Source: Gemmatimonadota bacterium (GTDB lineage Bacteria; Gemmatimonadota; Gemmatimonadetes; Longimicrobiales; Gaopeijiaceae). From it: a stretch of DNA of 64,000 bases. Positions within the stretch are counted from its first letter, which is position 1, and each line of letters starts with the position of its first letter. The notes under the pieces were generated by a model that made no database searches, had not been told where the DNA came from, and worked only from the letters and a program-made list of their open reading frames with translations. The stretch lies in NCBI GenBank assembly GCA_022560615.1, contig JADFSR010000003.1:62001-126000 (forward strand), written 5' to 3'. Shown piece after piece: positions 16,467 through 24,829 of this stretch. A program made the position numbers and the translations under genes.

Positions 16467-17456
16467 GTGCCGAATCGACGAGATCCGGAAGTGGCCGGCC
16501 GCGGCAACACGGGCCCGGCTCTGTCTGCTCCGCCAGGCGTCCCACCAGAGTTGGCAGAGTTGTCGTGGGAGCTGCCGCATACCTTCCTGGGCCTCGACGA
16601 GGTCGGCGGGGCTTTCGAGACGTCGGCGGCGGTCATCCTTCCGGTGCCTTACGAGTCCACCACATCGTGGGGTAGTGGGACGCGTCGCGGGCCTCGGGCG
16701 ATCATCGAGTCCTCCAGATACGTCGAGCTCCACGACCAGGAGTTCGACTGCGAGCCGGGCAGCGTGCTCGGTGTCCATACGCTTCCTTCGCTCGAACTGA
16801 CCCGGGCCGGCGCGAAGCCAGCGATGCAAGAACTCGGGCGGGCGTACGGCAGAGTTGCCGACGTGTGCGGTGATCGCTTTCTCGTCATGCTGGGTGGAGA
16901 GCACTCGATTTCCTCCCCGGCAGTGCTTGCGCAGGCCGAGCGGCATGAGGAACGGCTGACGGTTCTGCAAATGGACGCGCACGCAGACCTGCGGGGGGAG
17001 TTCGAGGGCACCCGCGATTCGCATGCGTCAGCAATGGCGCGCGTGCTTGGCCGCGCGGACGTGTGCGCGGTCGGAGTGCGAGGCGTTAGCCAGGAGGAGG
17101 TCGACGTGTCGCGCGCGCATGGTGGCTCGACCCTCATCTGGGCCGACGAGATGTGGGCGGACGACAGCTGGATGGACCGGGCGATGGACGCGCTCGGGCC
17201 GAAGGTCTATCTCACCTTCGACGTCGACTACTTCGACCCTTCTCTCGTGCCGTCCACAGGCACTCCGGAGCCAGGAGGCGGCGACTGGTACCCGACGCTC
17301 CGGTTTCTCAAGCGGGTCTTCGCGGAACGTGACGTCATTGCGGCCGACGTGGTCGAGCTCGCGCCCACGCCGGGTCTACACGCACCCGACTTCATGGTCG
17401 CGAAGCTGGTCTACAAAATCATCAGCTATCGCTTCCAGAGCCGCCTGACGATGTGA
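16467..17456 (+). CDS. speB: Agmatinase
   Basis: The 329-residue member of the ureohydrolase family starts at GTG 16467. All manganese-binding motifs are present: 'LGGEHSIS', 'QMDAHADLRGE', 'SHASAM', 'TFDVDYFDPS' and 'AADVVELAP'. It hydrolyses agmatine to putrescine and urea (polyamine synthesis). An N-terminal extension of about 45 residues precedes the conserved 'AVILPVPYESTTSWGSGTRRGP' region. An arginase or formimidoylglutamase role cannot be excluded by motif alone. It is the last gene of the plus-strand operon that starts at 12477. Confidence 0.9.
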   Translation: MPNRRDPEVAGRGNTGPALSAPPGVPPELAELSWELPHTFLGLDEVGGAFETSAAVILPVPYESTTSWGSGTRRGPRAIIESSRYVELHDQEFDCEPGSVLGVHTLPSLELTRAGAKPAMQELGRAYGRVADVCGDRFLVMLGGEHSISSPAVLAQAERHEERLTVLQMDAHADLRGEFEGTRDSHASAMARVLGRADVCAVGVRGVSQEEVDVSRAHGGSTLIWADEMWADDSWMDRAMDALGPKVYLTFDVDYFDPSLVPSTGTPEPGGGDWYPTLRFLKRVFAERDVIAADVVELAPTPGLHAPDFMVAKLVYKIISYRFQSRLTM

Positions 17457-17619
17457 CTGGCACGGCCCTCGCCGCCGGCCGGACTTGAAATTCGACGCGC
17501 TGAGGCCGACGTTGGAATCGTTCAAGACGCTTTCGGCCTTTGGCGTCATTCTGCTCCGATGAAGCGGTGCCGGGATCGTCCCGGGCCGAGTGATGTGGAC
17601 GTGGGGATAGGGGATCATC

Positions 17620-20070
17620 ATGGTGCGAAACCTTCGTCACGCCGTACGTGGCCTAGTGCGGACCCCTGGATACACGGTCGCGTTCGTATTGACGCTGGGC
17701 CTCGGAATCGGCCTCAATACGGCGATCTTCAGCGTCGTCAACGGTGTGCTGCTCGAGCCGCTCCCGTACCAGGACGCGGACCGGATCCTGTACGTGCGTC
17801 AGCCGGCTGTTCAGGCGGGCGTCAGAAACGCTCGCTTCTCGTTCAACGAGGTCCAGGACTACCGAGAGCGCTCCCGCACGATCGACCAGTTCGTCGAGTA
17901 CGGCGACTGGAGCTTCACGGTCGTCGGCGACGATGCCCAGCCCCATCGGGCGGTCGGCGGCCTGGTCACCTCGAACTACTTCGACGTGCTCGGCCTCACG
18001 CCGGCGATCGGGCGACTGCTGGGTCCGCAGGACGATGGCGACGACGCCGAACCGGCGGCTCTGCTCACGCACGACTATTGGACCCGCGTCTTCGGCGCGG
18101 ATCCCGACGTCATTGGCAAGACGGTCCGCCTGTACGCCTTCTCGGCGCCGACGACAACGCGCATCGTAGGCGTACTGGAACCGGGCACGCACTACACTGG
18201 ATCGGGACAGCAGGACTTCTTCGTCAACTATGCGACGAACGAGCACTACCAGAGCGCGACCATGCAGGACCAGCGTAACCACCGCATGACCGACATCTTC
18301 GCTCGCTTGGCTCCGGGTCAGTCCGCCGAGGCGGCGCAAGCCGAACTGAAGGCACTGCAGGCGCCGATGCTCGAGCAGTTCCCCGACGCCTATCCCGACG
18401 CGGCCGGCTTCGACATCGTCTCCGCACTCTGGCAGGACGAGCTCACGAGGGATGCTCGTCCCACGTTCTTGATCCTGATGGGAACCGTGGCGCTCGTGCT
18501 GCTGTTGGCGTGCGCGAACGTCGCCAATCTCACCCTCACGCGCATCGTGCGGCGTGAGAAGGAGTTCGCCGTTCGTGCGGCGCTGGGAGCCGGGAGGGGA
18601 AGACTCCGGCGCCAACTGCTCACCGAGAATCTGGTCCTGTCGCTCGCGGGCGCGGGGCTCGGTCTCTTGCTAGCGGTCTCGGGGCTCGATTTGCTCGTGC
18701 AATACGCGAACCGGTTCACGGTGCGCACGGGCGAGATCGGCATCGAAGTGCCAGTACTGCTCTTCACCATCGGGATCGCGGTGGGGGTCGCAGTTCTGCT
18801 CGCGTGGGCGCCTTCGCTGCCAGGTGTTCAGGGGCTCGGCAACGCCGCCGGTGCCGCCGGCAGCGCGCGCGGGGTCGTCGGCCTATCCAAGAAGCACCTG
18901 CAACGTTTGCTGGCTGTGAGCCAGCTCGCGCTGTCGTTCACATTGCTCATCGGTGCCGGGCTGATGGTGCGTAGCCTCGTGAACCTGACGACGCTCGACA
19001 CCGGGATCGCATACGAGAACGTGGTTACGATGCAGGCACCGAATACGACCGGAATGTCCGCGCCTGAGAACCTCCTGCTCATGGATCAAGTCGTCGAGGA
19101 GATTCGCCAGTTCCCGGGCGTGCGCACGGTGGCGCACGCCTCACGGGCCCCGTGGAGCCCGAACACCGTACTCCGTCCCCTGACCGTCCGCGTGGAAGGG
19201 CTGGATCCCGAGGGCGTGGTGAGCCCCATGGTGCAGCGGAACTTCATCTCGCCAGAGTACTTCCAGACAGTAGGCATTCCCCTCGTGGCGGGCCGCGGCT
19301 TCATGACGATGGATGACGCCAGCTCCGACACCGTCGCGATCATCAACGAGCGCATGGCGCAGGACCTCTTCCCCAATGAGGACCCGATCAACCGTCGCAT
19401 CGCGGCGCAGAACTTCAATGGTACCTGGGGTGCATGGACCCGCATCGTCGGCGTCGCGGCAGACACTCGGGAATACGGCCTGTCCGTGGCGGGCGCGCAC
19501 ACGATCTATCGGCCAGCAGCTCAGGGCATTGCCGGCCAGAGCCTCATCGTCAGCACGAGCGGAGAACCCGGTCCGCTCGCGCGGCGCGTCTCCGAGATCG
19601 TGGGTGGGCTCGATGCGGATCGCCCGGTCGACAACGTCACCACGCTCTCGGAGCTCCGCGCCGAGAACATTGCGCCAGAGCGTTTGAACGCGACGCTCTT
19701 CGCTGCGTTCGCGCTGCTCGCGCTCGTTATCGCGGCGATCGGCGTGCTCGGCGTTCTCGCCTTTGGCGTGAGCCAGAGGACCCGCGAGTTCGGGGTGCGC
19801 ATGGCGCTCGGGGCGGAACGGGGGCAGGTACTGCGCATGGTACTTCGCGAAGGCGCGCTGTTAGCCGGAGGCGCGCTGTTGGTGGGTGGCGTCGCTGCGG
19901 CGACGTTGTCGCGCTTCCTCGTCGGCCTCCTCTACGAGGTCGAGGCTACCGACCCCGCGACGTACGCAGGCGTGGGGGTGATCTTGGCGATTGTGGCGCT
20001 GCTCGCCGCGTACGTGCCCGCGAAACAGGCCACGAGGGTCGATCCGATGGAGGCGTTGCGTTCCGAGTGA
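17620..20070 (+). CDS. ADOP-type ABC transporter permease (MacB/FtsX family)
   Basis: The 816-residue protein starts at ATG 17620. The order is: a cytoplasmic 'NLRHAVRGLVRTPGYT' leader, TM1 (about 18-40), a MacB-like periplasmic domain (about 50-265), three TM segments with an FtsX domain (about 285-425), TM ('QLALSFTLLIGAGLMV'), a second periplasmic domain (about 455-690) and a last FtsX triplet ending 'YVPAKQATRVDPMEALRSE'. This duplicated 'acidobacterial duplicated orphan permease' plan is abundant in Acidobacteriota and Gemmatimonadota. No ATPase gene is adjacent, in keeping with the 'orphan' type. A hairpin terminator follows at 20099. Confidence 0.92.
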   Translation: MVRNLRHAVRGLVRTPGYTVAFVLTLGLGIGLNTAIFSVVNGVLLEPLPYQDADRILYVRQPAVQAGVRNARFSFNEVQDYRERSRTIDQFVEYGDWSFTVVGDDAQPHRAVGGLVTSNYFDVLGLTPAIGRLLGPQDDGDDAEPAALLTHDYWTRVFGADPDVIGKTVRLYAFSAPTTTRIVGVLEPGTHYTGSGQQDFFVNYATNEHYQSATMQDQRNHRMTDIFARLAPGQSAEAAQAELKALQAPMLEQFPDAYPDAAGFDIVSALWQDELTRDARPTFLILMGTVALVLLLACANVANLTLTRIVRREKEFAVRAALGAGRGRLRRQLLTENLVLSLAGAGLGLLLAVSGLDLLVQYANRFTVRTGEIGIEVPVLLFTIGIAVGVAVLLAWAPSLPGVQGLGNAAGAAGSARGVVGLSKKHLQRLLAVSQLALSFTLLIGAGLMVRSLVNLTTLDTGIAYENVVTMQAPNTTGMSAPENLLLMDQVVEEIRQFPGVRTVAHASRAPWSPNTVLRPLTVRVEGLDPEGVVSPMVQRNFISPEYFQTVGIPLVAGRGFMTMDDASSDTVAIINERMAQDLFPNEDPINRRIAAQNFNGTWGAWTRIVGVAADTREYGLSVAGAHTIYRPAAQGIAGQSLIVSTSGEPGPLARRVSEIVGGLDADRPVDNVTTLSELRAENIAPERLNATLFAAFALLALVIAAIGVLGVLAFGVSQRTREFGVRMALGAERGQVLRMVLREGALLAGGALLVGGVAAATLSRFLVGLLYEVEATDPATYAGVGVILAIVALLAAYVPAKQATRVDPMEALRSE

Positions 20071-20098
20071 TGGATCGAGCCTAGGCTCACACTGGGTT

Positions 20099-20151
20099 GA
20101 TCGGGGGTAGGCGACTCTCGACCTTTCGAGAGCAGTCGCCCCCGATCTCTT
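20099..20151 (+). terminator. Intrinsic terminator after the ADOP permease gene
   Basis: A long inverted repeat, gatcgggggtaggcgactctcga (first 18 bases suffice) with its partner ending gtcgcccccgatc, closes over a CCTT loop (20099-20147) with only small interruptions, and is followed by tcttt. It lies 29 bases after the permease stop and 20 bases before the PLD gene start. Confidence 0.8.
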
Positions 20152-20169
20152 TCCAATGGTACCCTACGA

Positions 20170-21732
20170 GTGCCTGAAACGCTCGATTCAACACCGTCCG
20201 CCGTGAAGCCCTCCTCCGCCGTGCCACCGCGGCCCGCTGAGGGTTTCCCGTGGTCTGAAATCGAGCGCGCGACCGGATCTCCCACTCTGCAGGGGAACCG
20301 CATCCGGCTCCAGTTCGAGGGCCCGAACACGTTCGAGATCTGGCTCGAGGCGATCAATTCGGCGCAACGCTTCGTCTACTTCGAGAACTACCTGGTCCGA
20401 GACGATCGCGTCGGCAGGGCGTTCCGCGAGGCGCTCGTCAGGAAGGCTCGAGAGGGCGTGCCGGTCTTTCTGCTGTACGACTGGATCGGTTGCTGGGCGA
20501 CCCCTCGCAAATACTGGAAACCGCTGCGTCAGGCGGGTGTCCGAGTGTGCGCGTTCAACCGGCCGTCGCTAGGCGTGGGAGATGCGTTCGGCGTGCTCCA
20601 GCGCGATCACCGGAAGCTCGTCGTCGTTGACGGTGAGGTCGCGTACGTCGGTGGATTCTGTGTCGGGAACGAGTGGGCCGGCAGTTCGAGCGAGGCACCT
20701 TGGCGGGACACCGGCGTCGAGATACGTGGGTCGGCGGCCCGTGCGGCGGCCGTCGCGTTCGAGTCGCTTTGGGGCGAAATCGGCGAGCCGATCGTCCGGG
20801 AGCAGGCGCTTGCGCACCCGCCTGACGCGGGCGAGACGCCCGTCTGGTTGATCGAAGGGGAGCCGGGCAAGACGCGTGTGTATCGAACGCTCCACCTGGT
20901 CGCTGCGCGCGCGAGGCAGCGCATCTGGATCACCGATGCGTACTTCGTCGCGCCGCGGTCGATCTCGGAGGCGCTCGGAGCTGCAGCACAGCAGGGCGTC
21001 GACGTGCGCATCCTCGTACCCGCCCACAACAACTGGCCGCTGGTGGGCAGCTTGTCCCGCGGCGGCTATCGGTTCTTGCTGGAGTCGGGCGTGCGCATCT
21101 TCGAGTGGCAGGGGCCGATGATGCACGCGAAGACTTCGGTTGTCGATGGTCTCTGGTGCCGTGTCGGGTCGAGCAACCTCAACTCGGCCAGCCTGATGGG
21201 GAACTGGGAGCTCGATGTCGGCGTTCTGGATGCGGACCTGGCGATGCAGCTCGAGGGGTTGTTCGTCGCCGATCTGGCTTCCTCGGCCGAGATCGTGCTT
21301 CCTGGCCGGACAGCAGTCGTGCCTGACCCCGTGTCTTCACAGTCGTTGACGCGGACAGCATCGCTCGATCCGGAGGGCACGGTACCGGAGCGGTTGGAGC
21401 AGCAGATCCGTACGCTGGGCAACCCGCCGGGGCAGATCACTCTCGCCCCACTTGTAAGGGCGAGCGCTGCGTTGGGTGAGGCGCTTGCGGGTGATCGGCC
21501 TTTGGGCCGCGAAGACCGCACGGTGCTCGGGACGGTATCGGTGATGATCGCCGCGGTTGCGATCTTCGCGTGGTTCTTCCCGACGGCGGTGGGGTGGATC
21601 GTATGGGCCGTGGCCGCGTGGCTTGCGGTCACGACGGGGATCCGTGCGTATCTTCAGGCCCGACGCGCGCGGGCGGAGGAGCGCATTGCTGCACTCGACA
21701 TGGAAATCGAACAGGAAAGCGAGACACCGTGA
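20170..21732 (+). CDS. Cardiolipin-synthase-like phospholipase D family enzyme
   Basis: The 520-residue protein starts at GTG 20170. Two HKD motifs are present: 'LQRDHRKLVVVDGEVAYVGG' and 'MMHAKTSVVDGLWCRVGSSNLN' (key residues H-x-K-x4-D/G). Both follow the cardiolipin synthase pattern, with a tyrosine/phenylalanine-rich strand ('RFVYFENYLV') before each. Unlike typical ClsA, the hydrophobic segments are at the C-terminus (about residues 458-497) rather than the N-terminus, followed by a charged helix. It probably transfers phosphatidyl groups to make cardiolipin or a related lipid at the inner membrane. Its stop overlaps the start of ccdA. Confidence 0.87.
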   Translation: MPETLDSTPSAVKPSSAVPPRPAEGFPWSEIERATGSPTLQGNRIRLQFEGPNTFEIWLEAINSAQRFVYFENYLVRDDRVGRAFREALVRKAREGVPVFLLYDWIGCWATPRKYWKPLRQAGVRVCAFNRPSLGVGDAFGVLQRDHRKLVVVDGEVAYVGGFCVGNEWAGSSSEAPWRDTGVEIRGSAARAAAVAFESLWGEIGEPIVREQALAHPPDAGETPVWLIEGEPGKTRVYRTLHLVAARARQRIWITDAYFVAPRSISEALGAAAQQGVDVRILVPAHNNWPLVGSLSRGGYRFLLESGVRIFEWQGPMMHAKTSVVDGLWCRVGSSNLNSASLMGNWELDVGVLDADLAMQLEGLFVADLASSAEIVLPGRTAVVPDPVSSQSLTRTASLDPEGTVPERLEQQIRTLGNPPGQITLAPLVRASAALGEALAGDRPLGREDRTVLGTVSVMIAAVAIFAWFFPTAVGWIVWAVAAWLAVTTGIRAYLQARRARAEERIAALDMEIEQESETP

Positions 21733-22460
21733 GCGAAGTCGACATCGGCATCATAGTCGCCTTTTCGGCGGGAATCTTCTCATTCTTGTCCCCTTGCGTG
21801 TGGCCGCTCGTGCCGAGCTATCTGGCCCTCGTGACCGGCATGAGCCTCGAGGATCTGCAGGAGGGCGTGAACCGAAAAGCGACGTTCATCCACTCACTGC
21901 TGTTCGTGCTCGGCTTCAGCGCGATCTTCATCGTGCTCGGTGCCTCCGCCTCGTTCCTCGGACAGTTCTTCAAGCAGTACGAGCTCTGGATCGCGCGCAT
22001 CGGCGGCGTGATCATCATCGTGCTCGGTCTGCACCTGTCCGGTGTGTTCAAGCTCACGCCGCTCATGCGCGAGAAGCGCATCCACATCAACGACAAACCG
22101 GCAGGCTACCTCGGCACGATAGGTGTCGGCATGGCATTTGCGGCCGGCTGGACCCCATGCCTCGGGCCGATCCTGGGCGCGATTCTCACGTACGGAATGT
22201 CCCAGGACACGATGTGGGCGGGTGTCGGGCTGCTCACGGCCTATTCCGCTGGCCTCGCGATACCATTCCTCATGGCGTCGCTCGCGCTGGATGCGTTTCT
22301 CCAGGGGTTCAAGCGCTTCCGCCGCTGGATTCCCGTGATCGAGAAGGCGTCCGGCGTCATGCTCATCGGGCTCGGCATCCTACTCCTGACTGGCCAGCTC
22401 ACGGCGCTGACCGCGATCTTGGCACGCTGGACACCGGACTTCATCTATAATCGGATCTAG
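21729..22460 (+). CDS. ccdA: CcdA-type cytochrome c biogenesis / thiol-disulfide transporter
   Basis: The start is GTG 21729, overlapping the previous stop (GTGA), which gives 243 residues with six membrane segments. The paired transmembrane cysteines typical of CcdA are present: 'FLSPCVWPLVPSYLAL' in TM1 and 'AAGWTPCLGPILGA' in TM4. CcdA carries electrons from cytoplasmic thioredoxin to periplasmic partners for cytochrome c maturation or disulfide reduction. The coupling to a PLD gene is unusual but the overlap is exact. It converges on the ABC exporter gene after 50 bases. Confidence 0.92.
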   Translation: MSEVDIGIIVAFSAGIFSFLSPCVWPLVPSYLALVTGMSLEDLQEGVNRKATFIHSLLFVLGFSAIFIVLGASASFLGQFFKQYELWIARIGGVIIIVLGLHLSGVFKLTPLMREKRIHINDKPAGYLGTIGVGMAFAAGWTPCLGPILGAILTYGMSQDTMWAGVGLLTAYSAGLAIPFLMASLALDAFLQGFKRFRRWIPVIEKASGVMLIGLGILLLTGQLTALTAILARWTPDFIYNRI

Positions 22461-22510
22461 TGGCTGCGTCGGCCGCGCCGGACGAACTTGGCCATGTGGC
22501 GTAGCCCGGG

Positions 22511-24310
22511 TCAGTCTCCCGAGCTGGTCGCCAGACGGGACTCCAGATCTTCCTCGAGCATCTGGCGCCGAAGCAAGCGCGCGTACGTCCCGCGGCCGCT
22601 GATCAACTCGGCGTGCGTCCCCCGTTCCACCAACTCTCCACCCTCGAGCACGAGGATCTCGTCCGCGTGCATGACTGCCGATACACGATGGCTGATGATG
22701 AACGACGTCCGTCGCTTCATCACGGAGCGTAGGTCCTCCAAGATCTTCGCCTCCGTGTGCGTATCGACCGCGGAGAGTGCGTCGTCCAGGACGAGGATCA
22801 GCGGGTCGCGCGCGAGGGCGCGAGCTAGAGTGGCGCGCTGCTTCTGGCCCCCGGACAGGTTGATGCCTCGCTCTCCCAACATCGTGCCGTAACCGTCCGG
22901 AAAGTCCTCGATCTGCTCGGCAAGCTGAGCGATGCCCGTCGCTTGCGCGATGACGTCGCACGGCTCACCGGACTCCGTGAGGAGCGGCTCCTCTGAATCG
23001 AGCCCTAGACCGATGTTGTCGGCGATGGTCGCCGAGAACAGGAAGGAGTCCTGCGGCACCATGCCGATGCGCAGGCGCAGGTCCGCGGGATCGACGTCGG
23101 TGAGCTTCACCCCGTCCAGGAGGATTTCGCCGCCCGTCGGGTCGTACAGGCGAGCGAGCAGTCCCACGAGCGTGCTCTTACCCGAGCCGGTGGGCCCGAC
23201 GATGGCGACGGTAGCTCCCGGCTCCACGACGAAGCTGATGCCTCGGAGCACGTCCCGATCGGTGTCCGGATAGGCGAACGAGACGTTCCGGAATTCGATC
23301 CTACCGAGCGCGTGTGCGAGGGAAGCCGGCCGCAGAGGCACTTCGACCGCGGGCTTCACGGCCAGGATCTTGTTCAGGCGTCCCATCGACGCCGCGCCGC
23401 GCTGATACAGGTTCACGACCCAGCCGAGCGCGATCATGGGCCAGATGAGCATCACCAGGTAGAAGCCGAAGGCGACGAAGTCCCCGATCGTCATCCGTCC
23501 CGCGATCACCTCGAGCGCCCCCATCCACGTTACGATCACAATGGCGATGCCGGAGATCAGCATCAGAACCGGATGGAAGGCCCCCGCCGAGAGCACCAGG
23601 CTCATGTTCTTCCGCCGGTAGTCGTCGTTGTAGGCATCGAACTGGCGTGCTTGCTCGGCTTCCTGCGTGTATGCGCGCACGATCCGCACTCCGGTCAGGT
23701 TCTCCTGGACGAAGGTCGAGAGCGAGGAGAACTGCTCCTGGATCTCCGCGAAGCGGCGGTGGATGATGCGCCCGAAGCCCAACACGATCGGTGGCAACAC
23801 GACCATCGGCACCATGGCGTAGAGCGTGAGCCGTGGGCTGATCCAGATCATGAGCGCGAGCGAGAAGACGAAGCCTACGATCGTATTGGCGGTGTACATG
23901 ATCGCCGGCCCCACTGCCATCCGTACCGCGAGGGTATCGTTCGTCGCGCGGCTCATCAGATCGCCCGTTCGCGTGGTGCCGTAGAACGTCGCGTCGAGCC
24001 GGAGGAGGTGCACAAAGAAGTCGTCGCGCAGATCGCACTCGATACGGCGGCTCATCCCGTTGAGCAGTTCACGCATTCCGTATCGCGCCGCCCCTCCGAC
24101 GAATGCTGTCGCGACGATCAGGCCCGCATACGTCGCGAGCCGCGCCGCGGCAACGTCGGGGTCGGAGTCCTCCATCCCGTCGAGCGCGAGCTTGATGAGG
24201 TACGGGCCCGCCATCTGGAACAGGTTGGCGAAGAAGACGAACACCACACCCCAGTACAGCGACCGCATGTACGGTCGGAAGTACGGAAGAATCGCTCGCA
24301 GTTCGCCCAT
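22511..24310 (-). CDS. ABC exporter, fused permease and ATPase (MsbA/multidrug type)
   Basis: The 599-residue half-transporter starts at ATG 24310. Six membrane segments occupy about residues 15-300 (type IV exporter fold, with 'TRTGDLMSRATNDT' in a coupling region). The nucleotide-binding domain shows Walker A 'GPTGSGKSTLVG', the Q-loop 'MVPQDSFLFSATI', the signature 'NLSGGQKQR', Walker B 'LILVLDDALSAVD' and the H-loop 'FIISHR'. It functions as a dimer and could export lipid or drug; the substrate is unknown. A remnant of another gene lies just upstream (24324-24389). Confidence 0.93.
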   Translation of the reverse strand: MGELRAILPYFRPYMRSLYWGVVFVFFANLFQMAGPYLIKLALDGMEDSDPDVAAARLATYAGLIVATAFVGGAARYGMRELLNGMSRRIECDLRDDFFVHLLRLDATFYGTTRTGDLMSRATNDTLAVRMAVGPAIMYTANTIVGFVFSLALMIWISPRLTLYAMVPMVVLPPIVLGFGRIIHRRFAEIQEQFSSLSTFVQENLTGVRIVRAYTQEAEQARQFDAYNDDYRRKNMSLVLSAGAFHPVLMLISGIAIVIVTWMGALEVIAGRMTIGDFVAFGFYLVMLIWPMIALGWVVNLYQRGAASMGRLNKILAVKPAVEVPLRPASLAHALGRIEFRNVSFAYPDTDRDVLRGISFVVEPGATVAIVGPTGSGKSTLVGLLARLYDPTGGEILLDGVKLTDVDPADLRLRIGMVPQDSFLFSATIADNIGLGLDSEEPLLTESGEPCDVIAQATGIAQLAEQIEDFPDGYGTMLGERGINLSGGQKQRATLARALARDPLILVLDDALSAVDTHTEAKILEDLRSVMKRRTSFIISHRVSAVMHADEILVLEGGELVERGTHAELISGRGTYARLLRRQMLEEDLESRLATSSGD

Positions 24311-24323
24311 CGCACCCTGTTCA

Positions 24324-24389
24324 GTACGCGATCGCCCGGCCGCCGCGGCGGGGATCGGACCAACCGGTGAGCACTCCGTCAGCTCCGTA
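24324..24389 (-). pseudogene. Possible C-terminal remnant of gamma-glutamyltransferase
   Basis: On the minus strand, 22 codons ending at TGA 24321-24323 read 'YGADGVLTGWSDPRRGGRAIAY'-like sequence, quoted here as 'GVLTGWSDPRRGGRA'. Many gamma-glutamyltransferases end in G-x-S/A-D-P-R-R-x-G-x-A-x-G-Y, so this looks like the last 20 or so residues of such an enzyme whose body is gone. The frame remains open upstream through an unrelated hydrophobic stretch (an ATG at 24479 would give a 51-residue protein), so a small membrane protein is an alternative. The fragment ends 10 bases before the ABC exporter start. Confidence 0.4.
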
Positions 24390-24829
24390 GGTATAGGCCG
24401 CTACCAGCAGCGCCAGGGCGATCGCGACCGAGCAACGACGGCGAAGGTGCTTGATGTCGAAAGAGGAGGAAGGCATGGAGCCTGGAAGGGTAGGGGGTGC
24501 GTTGCCGCGTTCGGTCCGCTCGGATTGCTGTTCGGCGCCCGAAAAGATCCGTGTGCCTCCACGTACCGACAAGCGCTATGCAGGATCCCCGCCTCACAGA
24601 ACAACGGAACCCCCGGTCCAGCCGCATCGACGAATCGGACGCTCTGGGCATCGTGGACTCTCCTGCCCGATCACATAGTCAGAAGCGCTCCCAGAGAGCG
24701 GTTGCGACGACTATGTCCCGCCCGATGCGGTTCTGTTTCTGTGCGCGTCGTGAACCACTCAGGTCGCCATAGCTCCGCGTAGCACCTATCCTGTTGAGTG
24801 TCAGTTGCTCCGTTGGAAGGCATCGTCCA
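24390..24829. other. Gene-poor scar region upstream of the YiiX-like gene
   Basis: These 440 bases hold no intact gene. They include a 114-bp copy of the murQ 5' end (24545-24658) and, on the minus strand, a hydrophobic frame fused to the gamma-glutamyltransferase-like tail. The final part must hold the promoter for the gene at 24830; a purine-rich ggaagg nine bases before its ATG is the ribosome binding site. A deletion between a lost gene and an inserted fragment is the simplest explanation. Confidence 0.55.
24545..24658 (+). pseudogene. murQ: Duplicated 5' fragment of murQ
   Basis: This segment is identical to 37718-37831 at 110 of 114 positions. The shared part begins seven bases before the GTG at 37724, includes the real murQ start codon (ATG at 24578 here) and 27 codons ('DPRLTEQRNPRSSRIDE'), then stops abruptly at 'GIVD'; the flanks are unrelated. 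It cannot make an etherase. The high identity indicates a recent copy event between two sites 13 kb apart. Confidence 0.9.
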
